Shown piece after piece: positions 7,701 through 15,200 of a stretch of 36,574 nt of DNA. A program made the translations under genes and the position numbers. This DNA is from an uncultured Bacteroidales bacterium. Its GTDB lineage: Bacteria; Bacteroidota; Bacteroidia; Bacteroidales; P3. Below the pieces are notes generated by a model, which worked only from the letters and a program-made list of their open reading frames with translations, ran no database searches and had not been told where the DNA came from. The stretch covers positions 1-36,574 of the forward strand of contig ONBB01000018.1 of assembly GCA_900315935.1 (NCBI GenBank), in the 5' to 3' direction. Within the stretch, counting starts at the first letter, position 1; each line of letters begins with the position of its first letter.

Positions 7701-10486
7701 GAGGTAACATTGTCAGTGGCAACGATACCGGTGGAGCCATAGCCGCGATAGTAGGCACCACCTACGCCGCCACATTCACACAGCGAGCGGAAGGTGAAGT
7801 GGTATTGGGTATTGGTGTCCAGGGCGCTGATAGTGACGGGTGAAGTGTAGAAGGTATCGATGTGGGTGGAACCGCCTCCGGAGAGGGTTGCCTCTATTCC
7901 CAGGGATCCCTGGTTTTGCCATGAAAGGGTAACATCAGCGCTGTCGATATTGGAGATGGCTATGTCGCTCACGGCGCACGGCTCCAGGCAGAGGTCATCC
8001 ACCCACACACGGCTTTCGGTGCGGCCACCCACCAGCATGATGGCTATATGGTCGTGCGCGGCACCCAGGTCAATCAGGTGGTGCTTCCATGTGTTGAGGG
8101 TTCCCAGGTTGAGGGTGTCGGTTGCGACGAAGGTGTTGTAGTCGTTGACATCCGCCATGTGGCCCACAAGCATCCGCGTGCCGGTGGGATTGTGCGAGGT
8201 GTTGGTCCAGAAAGCAAGGGTGAGGTGCTGCGAGGAACTGACGATGTCGGGCAGCAGGGCGACGGTTTTGCCGTTGGCATTGGATCGGAAATAGAGCGAG
8301 CGGGGCGAGGAGTGGTTGCGGCTCGAGTTGGCCAGCGGGTAGCTGCCAAGCGTGGAGGCGCGGCGCCAGGTGGCGGGGTAGCCATTGTTGGCCAGGGCGT
8401 CGAAGTTCTCGCAATAGGGGGCGGTAACGGGCACGGGGGCGGTGAGGAAGCGCACCGTGAGGTGGTGGCAGTCGGCGCCGACGGCATCGGACAATGGCAG
8501 CAGGTGAACCGCATAGTGTGTGCCCGGCAGCAGGCCGGTGAGGGTGATGCTGTCGGCCAGAGTGAGGATGGTGCCGGTGCCGGGGACGAAGTCGGCGGTG
8601 GCAGAGCCCACGGCCTTATACTCCAACCGCACACTGTCGCCGTGGTGCATGTGCCAGTCGAGGCGCGCCGAGGTCTGTGTGATGGCCGAGACGGTGGCCG
8701 AGGCGATGGCGTCGTGGTGCAGGGCCAACGCGTCGAGGTGCCAGTTACCATCGGTGCGGAACGCTACGAGGTGTCCAGCCGGCAGGTCGAGTGGCAGCAG
8801 GCGGCGTGTCCAGCCGGTGCCAGTATAGGTGGTCAGCGGAACAAAGGGGCTGTAGGGGGTGGCCATGGTGCCCACGGTGAGGGTGCCGGCCCCCTGGCCG
8901 CAGAATTCCAGCCAGAGGGTGTCCGTGCTATTGGTATTTACCATCGGGAGGCTCACGGTGGAACCTGCCGCCAGCTGTAGGCTGCGCGTGCCTTGGTAGG
9001 CGGTGGTGGAGGCGGTGCCGCTGCCCGTGGGGCATACCCATCCCAGCGGCAGGCCGCCTTCCTCGAAGCCGCTGCAGTAGGGGGCGTTGACGGCGTGGGC
9101 GAAGGTGGCGAAGCTGTGGCGGTCGTAGGCACAGGGCTGGTCGCCACAGGCGGGGTAGACCAGCAGGTCATACTGTGTCGATGGCGACAGCGAGCCCAGG
9201 GTGTAGGGATGTGTGGTGGCGGTGAGGAGTGTGCCGCTGCCGGGAGCGAAGCCCCGGGGGCCGTATTCCAGCAGCACGTCGGAAGGGCCGGTGAGGTGCT
9301 GCCAGTCGAGGGTAACGCTGCTCTCGGTGAGGCTGTAGAGGCGAACGCTGTCGAGGAGGCATCGGCCTACGCGCAGTTTTTCTATATAGAGTGTGCCGTT
9401 GCCGATGGCCTGCAGGGCGATGTAGCCGCCGGTGCCGCTGTAGGGTGCCAGGCTGACGTGGCGGGGCTGCCAGAGGGCTGTGGCCTGCAGCGTGTCGATG
9501 GCGACGAAGCTGGATGCCTCGCCCGGGAAGGTCATCGCCCCGACCACGAGGCGTGCGTTGCTGTCGGCACGCAGCAGCAGGGCCAGGTTGAGGTTCGAGG
9601 TGAGGGTGGTTTCCTGGAGTGGGAGGGTGAGGAGGGTGCTGTCGCGGGCGTCGAGGGCGGTGGTGGTGCTGTCGTACCAGGTGGGTACCAGCGATGGGCC
9701 GGGCAGGGTGGTGGCGCTGACCTGCTGCGGTGCCGAACCGTCGCAGCCCACACTGAAGGTGTAGGTGGTCGAGGGGGTGAGGCCCGTGAGGGTGATTGGC
9801 GGCACGGCGTTGGGGATGGTGATGCCGTTGTAGGCGAGGGAGACGCTGCCGGCGCCGTAGGCTTCCCAGTCGAGTGTAAGCTGGCGGGCGCCGAGGTGGC
9901 TCACCGTGGGCAGGGTGGTGCCGCAGGGGCCGATGCGCAGGTCGTCGAGGTAGCAGTAGGCGGCCGAGCCCTGCATCGAGCGTTGGAGCCGGAAGGCGAG
10001 GCGGCGGCCGGTGCCGGTGTAGCGGCCGAGGTCGACCACCATTTCCTGCCATTGGCCGGGGCGCGCCACCTGCAGGGTGTCCACCGGGGTGAACTGGCGT
10101 GTGTAGCGGCCGGTGTCGACGCAGAGTCCCACCTCCAGTCGGGTCGAGGTGCTGGCCGCATAGTAGCGCATCCGCAGGAAGAGCCCGTCGAGGCTGGTGG
10201 TGTCCAGTTCGGGGGTGATGACGATGCTGTAGTGCGAGGAGGCGATGGTGCCGCTGTAGAGCATCAGGGCGCGGGTGCCGCTGTGGCGCTGGGTGCTGTC
10301 GAGGCCGGGGGGAGGCCCCAGGTCGTAGTTGCGCGACGCCACCCAGCATGGCGGCAGGGTGGCGTAGGCTCCGTGGTTGTCGAAGTCCTCGCTGAAGGGC
10401 AACGACAAGGGGTTGCAACCTGACTGTGCCGCCGCAGAGAAGGCGGCGGCACAGAAGAGGATGCTCAGTATGTGGCGCAGTTTCAC
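1778..10486 (-). CDS. Giant modular cell-surface protein with T9SS type B sorting domain
   Basis: This 2902-residue secreted protein starts with a signal peptide (MKLRHILSILFCAAAFSAAAQ). About nine modules of 180-250 residues follow. Most open with a P(Y/F)C..F motif (about residues 469, 690, 941, 1170, 1400, 1579 and 1785). Each has a jelly-roll-like segment (LVVGxM...FxxxDTL) and a fibronectin III-like segment (VEYGxxGFxxGxGT, then LxPxTxYxxY). From about residue 1990 comes a different ligand-binding-like domain, then PKD/Ig-like segments and repeats ending GCDSVVTLNLTV. Residues about 2815-2902 (APNTFTPDQETNN to the end) form a CHU_C / gliding-motility C-terminal domain, the type B T9SS signal. 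I infer export by T9SS and surface attachment or release, as an adhesin or glycan binder; no enzymatic domain is recognised. The start is GTG and overlaps the tnaA stop as GTGA; no ATG lies near it. Confidence 0.9.
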   Translation of the reverse strand: MKLRHILSILFCAAAFSAAAQSGCNPLSLPFSEDFDNHGAYATLPPCWVASRNYDLGPPPGLDSTQRHSGTRALMLYSGTIASSHYSIVITPELDTTSLDGLFLRMRYYAASTSTRLEVGLCVDTGRYTRQFTPVDTLQVARPGQWQEMVVDLGRYTGTGRRLAFRLQRSMQGSAAYCYLDDLRIGPCGTTLPTVSHLGARQLTLDWEAYGAGSVSLAYNGITIPNAVPPITLTGLTPSTTYTFSVGCDGSAPQQVSATTLPGPSLVPTWYDSTTTALDARDSTLLTLPLQETTLTSNLNLALLLRADSNARLVVGAMTFPGEASSFVAIDTLQATALWQPRHVSLAPYSGTGGYIALQAIGNGTLYIEKLRVGRCLLDSVRLYSLTESSVTLDWQHLTGPSDVLLEYGPRGFAPGSGTLLTATTHPYTLGSLSPSTQYDLLVYPACGDQPCAYDRHSFATFAHAVNAPYCSGFEEGGLPLGWVCPTGSGTASTTAYQGTRSLQLAAGSTVSLPMVNTNSTDTLWLEFCGQGAGTLTVGTMATPYSPFVPLTTYTGTGWTRRLLPLDLPAGHLVAFRTDGNWHLDALALHHDAIASATVSAITQTSARLDWHMHHGDSVRLEYKAVGSATADFVPGTGTILTLADSITLTGLLPGTHYAVHLLPLSDAVGADCHHLTVRFLTAPVPVTAPYCENFDALANNGYPATWRRASTLGSYPLANSSRNHSSPRSLYFRSNANGKTVALLPDIVSSSQHLTLAFWTNTSHNPTGTRMLVGHMADVNDYNTFVATDTLNLGTLNTWKHHLIDLGAAHDHIAIMLVGGRTESRVWVDDLCLEPCAVSDIAISNIDSADVTLSWQNQGSLGIEATLSGGGSTHIDTFYTSPVTISALDTNTQYHFTFRSLCECGGVGGAYYRGYGSTGIVATDNVTSRTIRTHPVTVPTPYCQSFDLITTGRIPWNWRYHNTAASVSDMNCVSPYRSLMLRANSTIVLPPMDNLGQMVVSLYAHASNNAALTAGALLLGTLRDRDSLSTFTVHDTLHLTRPREWQRLFATLSPTTHRYLALRFLPQDTCTLFIDDVNVAPCGIGDATISADGQATWQSLNAPSAVAIEYGLHGFPPGTGTTDTVLGTTYTIPGMDAGINYDLYLTPVCDTTPNCIAVKLSTSNPATTPYCEQFEVATAAGLPDGWLVGRTYNNTPSISTAGTNHTLLLKCHTTVDSRSLVMLPTLTGDSDSMQVRLSMHSSNAANARLVVGYVNGEADPNTFVALDTLANTATASWQRTTTLLPPPMGRRIALCAMALSQAAEIRIDSLAVTRGFTPSVAPTSARSLALDWPTTDNYIEYGPAGFAQGSGTLFHATGRHHTLTGLMPGQSYWIYTRDNSTTPSCIPPLEVTLPSEVSLPFCLPAPPSGALQLPEMDIDSIRRLHLYITLQGSVAVGVMEYSGSWDHMLVIDTLVAPTGTRRTQHVSLEGYNGGARFIGLVPIGPVSSIENIAVSPCPWVTATMRDDNQVLLHGNGMVEYGSAGFTPGSGTSVMVSDSMSLSGLDDNTLYDYYPLCTSNAAPCYGPLQWHTSQQIAIPYCTDFATGLPPGWILSSDALAATAAQIADSCLTLTVDGNQQVMATLPILPDDSLAIDLEVWFSSASVALLAGDQSLRLPAGSWQTLRLITGTSRRPTLQAVGIGTIKIRRVEISACALPRDITMQQMGGGQLLLNWNTTGIDHPFYIEYRLGEDNTGTTLRATDPPMALQLLPDTVYSLYVKCDSATSTCRQPKVVATLPPPEPLPYCLPTVSAQPDNWMVLNTTGGTKFMVLPMFDTDSLRRLNIMFYAQAQAQAQTIVVGAMGDADDISTFDSLTSFHVPAGRRELCFHTLDNYFGSGRFLVLRVQNNTLIDSLSVSDCAAYGFHLGETGAEHTTIIWQQQGSPMVRVEYGATGFSQGQGLVATATASPFSINGLDPLTDYTFYVSSLCSDSLCRPMKVDTFFTFTPKGGLGCIDYTDLRASYVTCKYGSYNSPSEHVGVIDHGYLSAASRHTVHFDTTERDARTGGLLRSVPAGEKASVRLGNWTTGGSGTAQAESITYGMTVDSAQANLLILKYAAVLQDPEHSADLQPRFRLEILNQNDELIDSCGLAFFIANPNLGWNTAANEVLWKDWTTVGLDLSTYSGQTIYVRLTTNDCGEGSHFGYAYFTLECATKRLLTEGCSDVPDNRFTAPGGFHYRWYSNQDATTLSDSASIWVRSDNSMTYYCELSFIDNPTCKFTMSAFAGARYPLALFDTALTVADCEFNLTLTNRSTISGDGITPIGTGENCESTRWILPDSSTAYTDIVMLHLTDTGLYNITLVSGIASDQCLDTLRRSIHIVYPHPDATIAGREERCDNDAPDTLDVLHAASYTWEGGGSGSQQVAPQGDTTVTCYTVDRNGCHDTLTHTLRVLPTYHLLDTDSICNTNRTYHWIDTTIDFEQSNGVVSRERHLYTAYGRCDSVRTLSLQLMPSYDIVHYDTLCHDSRMTFFDTLLTTSGTYFHADSTAFGCDSLVTQHLHIVPRTYATDWQVVCDSLVWIDGITYHSDNRTAIDTVATPRGCDSVVTLNLTVHRSTLEVEIDTFCQGATYLFRQHELSEAGFYADTLATIHGCDSVLGIELTRLDLPSLTIAHDYDCDSLYHHITATCNVPYLLWNAFPDDPTLTGQEYSRHISVKPTETTTYTVYVDYAELPHCPVTDTLRLAPAAKPEAVLKVNPGALRPGQVNFNAYDLSPDYTERHWYVDGMLMGESSRHLQASATKGADSVVVTLVVTDGHCTDTASHTLYVLHHDIVAPNTFTPDQETNNRFYIVSRGLSRAELRIFNRNGVIVYSSNDVNQQWDGRANNGDPCPMGNYVWHLRYSTLLQPDTYYSATGSVLLLR

Positions 10487-11859
10487 CCCAAACGGCGGAA
10501 CTGGCAGGTGAAGTGGCGCATCAGCTCGGCTTCCCAGGTGATTTCCAGACCGCGGGTAATCTGGTGGCGGCGGTCGTAGACGTTCTTGAGGGCGGCGGCG
10601 ATGACGTCCATGTGGTTGTTGGTGTAGACGCGGCGCGGGATGCAGAGGCGCACGAAGTCGAGGCCGCCGAAGCGGTTCTCACGCGTAACGGGGTCGCGGT
10701 CGGCCAGCACGTAGCCGATTTCGCAGGCGCGGATGCCGGCCTCGAGGTAGAGCTCGCAGGTGAGCGTCTGGGCGGGGAACTCCTCCTTGGGTATCTCGGT
10801 CAGTATCTTGTCGGCGTCGACGAAGATGGCATGGCCGCCGGCGGGGCGCTGGTAGGGGATGCCGTACTCGTCCAGCTTGTCGGCCAGGTACTGCACCTGC
10901 TTGATGCGGGTCTCCACCATGTCGAACTCGCAGTTCTCCTGCAGGCCCACGGCCAGGGCGTCCATGTCGCGGCCGTTCATGCCGCCGTAGGTGAGGAAGC
11001 CCTCGAAGGGGATGCAGAACAGCTTGGCGCCTTCGTACCAGTCTTCCTTGTTGGTGGCGATGAAGCCGCCCATGTTGACCAGGCCGTCCTTCTTGGCGCT
11101 CATGGTCATGCTGTCGGCGTAGGAGAACATCTCTTTCACTATCTCGCGGATGCTCTTGTCGGCGTAGCCTTCCTCGCGGGTCTTGATGAAGTAGGCGTTC
11201 TCGACGAAGCGGGCGGAGTCCATGTTGACGGGCACGCCGTAGCGGTGGCAGAGCTCGCAGGTCTCGCGGATGTTCTTCATGCTCACGGGCTGTCCGCCGA
11301 CGGTGTTGTTGGTAACGGTGAGGACCATGAAGGGCACGTTGCCCTTGTTCTCGACGAGCACTTTCTCAAGCAGTTCGAGGCTGACGTTGCCTTTGAAGGG
11401 CAGCTCCAGCTGGGTGTCCTTGGCCTCGGGGATGGTTACGTCGATGGCGAAAGCCTTGCGGCTCTCGATGTGGCCCTTGGTGGTGTCGAAGTGGGCGTTG
11501 CCGGGGATGACCATGCCGGGCTTGACCAGGTAGGAGAAGAGCACGTTCTCGGCGGCGCGGCCCTGGTGGGTGGGGATGACGTAGTTGAAGCCGGTCAGGG
11601 CGGTGATGGTGTCCTTCATGTGGTAGAACGAGCGGGCGCCGCCGTAGCTCTCGTCGCCCATCATCATGGCGCTCCACTGGCGGTCGCTCATGGCGCCGGT
11701 GCCGGAGTCGGTCAGCAGGTCGATGTAGACGTAGTCGCTTTTGAGCATGAAGATGTTGTTGTGGGCCTCTTCGAGCCATTTCTCGCGCTCGGCGCGGGTG
11801 GACTTCTTGATGGGTTCTACCATCTTGATTTTCCACGCTTCAGCAAAGGGTATTTCCAT
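10483..11859 (-). CDS. tnaA: Tryptophanase (L-tryptophan indole-lyase)
   Basis: This PLP enzyme cleaves L-tryptophan to indole, pyruvate and ammonia in the cytoplasm. The 458 residues match the fold-type I beta-eliminating lyases end to end: IDLLTDSGTGAMSD, THQGRAAEN, DSARFVENAYFIK, the PLP lysine in MSAKKDG (second Lys, K257), LTYGGMNGRDM, PAGGHAIFVDA and a C-terminus of LMRHFTCQF. Tyrosine phenol-lyase is the close alternative. The start MELPF-like MEIPFAE, the THQGRAAENVLFSYL stretch and HFDTTKGH resemble the Bacteroides tryptophanases I know. I chose ATG 11859; the frame continues upstream to 12024 but reads through promoter and array DNA. The stop TGA overlaps the GTG start of the giant gene downstream. 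A TAnnTTTG promoter lies about 50 bases upstream. Confidence 0.93.
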   Translation of the reverse strand: MEIPFAEAWKIKMVEPIKKSTRAEREKWLEEAHNNIFMLKSDYVYIDLLTDSGTGAMSDRQWSAMMMGDESYGGARSFYHMKDTITALTGFNYVIPTHQGRAAENVLFSYLVKPGMVIPGNAHFDTTKGHIESRKAFAIDVTIPEAKDTQLELPFKGNVSLELLEKVLVENKGNVPFMVLTVTNNTVGGQPVSMKNIRETCELCHRYGVPVNMDSARFVENAYFIKTREEGYADKSIREIVKEMFSYADSMTMSAKKDGLVNMGGFIATNKEDWYEGAKLFCIPFEGFLTYGGMNGRDMDALAVGLQENCEFDMVETRIKQVQYLADKLDEYGIPYQRPAGGHAIFVDADKILTEIPKEEFPAQTLTCELYLEAGIRACEIGYVLADRDPVTRENRFGGLDFVRLCIPRRVYTNNHMDVIAAALKNVYDRRHQITRGLEITWEAELMRHFTCQFRRLG

Positions 11860-11907
11860 AATGGGTGAGTGGATTTTTGATTGTTTTAAAATGAATGTTT
11901 CGCGATG

Positions 11908-11939
11908 CAAAAATACAAAAAAAATTTGATATGGCCGAA
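11908..11939 (-). promoter_or_regulatory. Probable tnaA promoter
   Basis: On the minus strand TATTTTTG (11915-11908) fits the -7 consensus. TTCGG (11939-11935), one base off TTTGG, lies 19 bases upstream as a weak -33. The -7 element is 48 bases before the ATG at 11859. Confidence 0.55.
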
Positions 11940-11980
11940 TTTTTATAAAAAAAAGTGTTAAATCGGACAGCTGCCACCTG

Positions 11981-12052
11981 GGGGAACGGTAGGGGAATGG
12001 TAGGGGAACGGTAGGGGAATACAAAGGCTCTGGAAGGATATGGTACCATATC
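11981..12052. repeat. Dispersed element: 11-bp array plus conserved core and palindrome (copy 1)
   Basis: GGGGAACGGTA (11981-11991), GGGGAATGGTA (11992-12002) and GGGGAACGGTA (12003-12013) are followed by a partial fourth unit. A 32-bp core (12012-12043, containing ACAAAGGCTCTGGAAGG) matches 28089-28120 on the opposite strand at 31 of 32 positions. The element ends in a perfect 16-bp palindrome, GATATGGTACCATATC (12037-12052). It lies between two divergent promoters. Confidence 0.85.
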
Positions 12053-12120
12053 GTTACACAGTGGTGAGTTATGCGTTTTTAACCTAATAAGTGTTAAAAC
12101 GGGGCTCGGAAAAGTTTTTC

Positions 12121-12151
12121 TTTGCCAGTTTCCAAAATCTTCGTATATTTG
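12121..12151 (+). promoter_or_regulatory. Promoter of the 11.8-kb surface-protein gene
   Basis: TTTGC (12121-12125) and TATATTTG (12144-12151), with 18 bases between them, fit the Bacteroidota -33/-7 pattern. The -7 context TTCGTATATTTGCA is nearly identical to that of the amidase promoter at 31148. The start codon is about 100 bases downstream. Confidence 0.75.
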
Positions 12152-12193
12152 CATTTTGTACCACAAGGCTCTGATTGGTGTATTATATTATAT

Positions 12194-12207
12194 GCCAATT
12201 AATTGGC
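12194..12207. promoter_or_regulatory. Palindrome in the 5' leader of the 11.8-kb gene
   Basis: GCCAATTAATTGGC is a perfect 14-bp palindrome about 40 bases downstream of the predicted transcription start. It could be an operator or a small hairpin. Its role is unknown. Confidence 0.4.
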
Positions 12208-12249
12208 CGAGTTGTGCGCTGTTAAAATGTTGTTGATAAATTGAAAAAA

Positions 12250-15200
12250 ATGAAGACACCTAATATGAAATTGAAATCGAAACTCCTTTACACTCTTCTC
12301 GCAGCCATTGCGGTGAGTGTTTTGCCGATGAAGATTCAGGCCCAGACGGGACGGTCGTTCACCATCTCCAGTGGCCAGGTAAAGTGGCTCCTGGGGGGGC
12401 AGAGTGGCTCCACCCAGATAATGTCCTACCGCCCGGATGGCTCGCCCGACTACGGTACCTACACCGGTAGCGACGTTACCTTCCAGGTCGACGGCGGCGC
12501 CAACTATCTCGCCCTCAACCCCGCAGGCGACGGCTCGCTGACGGTAACCAACTCCTTCTCCGACCGCTGCGTGTGGCACAACTCCGACAACCCCGGCTAC
12601 TGCTACCAGGAGGTTGAAGGCTACCGCTACTACCTCCGCGGCACCGTCGACGGCTTGAGCGTATGGAAGGTCGCCGTGGGTCAGCCCATCGGCACCGCCA
12701 CCAAGTGGACCGCCCTCGAAGCCGGCGGCTACCTCGACCAGAATTTCGTCCGCAACGGCCAGTCCGTCGTGGCCCGCTACTGGATGATGTTCGACGGCAG
12801 CCTCCCCAAGATGTCCTGTGAGGCTTTGCACCGTCCCGAGTCCAGACGCTTCGTCGCCCAGACCGGCAACGCCTATACCTACTACTGCCCCAACGGCTCC
12901 GGCACCGGCTCCACCGGCGTCGCGGCCGTGCTGCTGCCCGTGCAGACCATCGAGCATGCCGCCAGCGTCCCCGACGCCGCCTCGCAGAATATCGGCGTGG
13001 CCGACATCAGCGGCACCCAGACCCTCAAGCTGGGCGAGAGCTTCAGCCCCGCGGTCGTATACACCCCCGAGGCACAGGCCGGCGCCAACTACAACCTCAC
13101 CGAAGCCTACCGCGAGGTGCGCGTCTGCACCAAACTCAAGGGTCTCACCCTCGCCGGCATCGGCAACGAGTACGTCCACGGCGACCACGGTATCCCCACC
13201 TGGACCTCCTATTACTACTACAGCAGCGATGGCTACGCCACCCGCCGCACCTCCACCCCCACGCCCGTAAGCACCTTTATCTCCTCTGCCTCCGTCAACC
13301 AGTGGCATTGGGAACTCGACAACGCCTCCAAGCGCTACCTCACCATCTCCGGCGAGAACACCGCCAGCCCCACCATCACCTGCATCGCCACCCCGGCTCC
13401 CAACGATGTTACCGCCACCCTCACCGTTTCCGTTACCACCACACAGGGTATCACTGAATCCGCCACGGTAACCTTCACCGTCTCCTCCGATTTCGACCGT
13501 CAGACCCTCACCGAGAGTGAGAACTCCGTCTTCATCAACGGTGCCGTCTTCGGCGGCGGCCGTATGGCCGACATCGATGGCTCCACCGACGTCCTCGTCA
13601 TCAACTGCGACTCCGTCTCCCGCGTCTATGGCGGCAACGACATCTGCGGCACCGTCCGTGACAGCGCCCAGGTCGTCATCGGCAACACCGCCACCTCCGA
13701 CTTCCTCGGCATCAACTCCGTCTACGGCGCCGGCAACGGCTTCTACTCCTACGACGGCACCTCCGCACCCTTCACCGTCTGCAACACCGCCATCGGTGTG
13801 GGTACCCAGGTGCGCAATTGGGGCGACAACTCCGGCGACATCATCGCCACCGTCGACGTGCCCACCAACGTGCCCCTTATATATAAAACTAAAGTATTCA
13901 TTAATTCCGCGTACGCGCGTATAGACACCGTCTTCGGCGGCGCCCGCAACGCCGACGTGGTCCTCCGCCCGGGCATCGCCGCCAACATCGTCGACACCCT
14001 GGCCTCCGTAACCGTCAACAACGGTATCGTCTATGCTGTCTTCGGCGGCAACAACGTCGGCGGCTGCATGAACAACGACACCCTCAACCATGCCCGCTCG
14101 GCTGTCAACATCAACAAGACGGTCCTCAACCCCAACCTCGCCACCGACACCGCTGTGGTCAACAGCTTCTACACCCGCTTCGGTCGCGAGTACGCCCTTC
14201 GCTACGTCTTCGGCGGCGGCAACAAGGTCTTCTCGGCTCTCCGCTCCGACGTCTATGTCAACGGCGGTATGATCGACACCTGCTTCGCCGGCGGCAACAT
14301 GGCCTCCGTCTACCGCGCCAATGTCTATGTCGACTGTAACGACACCAACAAGATCTACCACAACGGCTGGGTAACCGACCACGATTGGGACACCGAGGCC
14401 GACATGGTCGACAAGTGGGTCGGTACCCGCGGCAACTACAATATCCGCGCCCTCTTCGGCGGCAACAACCGCGCCCCCATGGAGTGCGTGCCTGACGTGC
14501 TCCTCATCGCTGGCGGCATCGGCGTCGTCTACGGCGGCGGCAGCGCCGGCGACATGGTCAACGAACGTCTCAACATCGCCTCCGATGTTACCTACGTCGA
14601 GCGCCACCGCAACGCCATCACCAACGCCAAGAACGAATTCAACGAGGCCAAGAACCGCCTCGTGGCTCCGCAGGCCGCCCTCGGCACCTTCATCCACGTC
14701 CCCGCCACCTCCACCGACCTCTGGGTCGACTATCTCTACGGCGGCTGCCGCTCGGCCAACGTCAACCACGCCACCCTCGTCCACCTCGAGGGCGGACACA
14801 TCGGCACCGTCTTCGGCGGCTGCAACATCAGCGGTAACGTCGGCTGGGCCAAAGTGCAGAGTGCTACCGGCCGCGGCCGCGGCGGCACCTACGTCGTCAT
14901 TGACGAGGGCGCCAAGGTCTACGTCGACGTCTTCGGCGGCTCCAATGGCTACTACCACTGCGTCGACAACGAGCAGGCCGCTGCCGCCAAGTACATCGCC
15001 GACCCCCAGTTCACCGACAACCAGGGCACTCCCTTCGACCCCTTCAACGACTATGTCGGCTTCCTCCGTCCCACCCACAACTACACCCACCTCCTCATGA
15101 ACGGCGGCGAGGTGTATGGCAACGTCTACGGCGGCGGTAACCACGCCACCGTCGGTTACTTCAACTCCACCTACGGCTATCCCGATGCCAACGCAGCCGG

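Larger units (their letters stand above)
11860..12249. other. Intergenic region between divergent tnaA and the 11.8-kb gene
   Basis: This 390-bp gap contains two divergent promoters (11908-11939 minus, 12121-12151 plus), an 11-bp tandem array with a conserved core and a 16-bp palindrome (11981-12052), and a second palindrome in the leader of the 11.8-kb gene (12194-12207). No open frame in it looks coding. Confidence 0.7.

Noticed and set aside
8993-10423. Plus-strand open frame of 476 codons opposite the first giant gene
   Set aside because: It is a Gly/Ala/Val/Glu-rich shadow of the FN3-like modules on the minus strand, with no recognisable domain.
11860-12024. 55-residue N-terminal extension of tryptophanase
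   Set aside because: It reads through the promoter and an 11-bp array. The family start aligns with ATG 11859.
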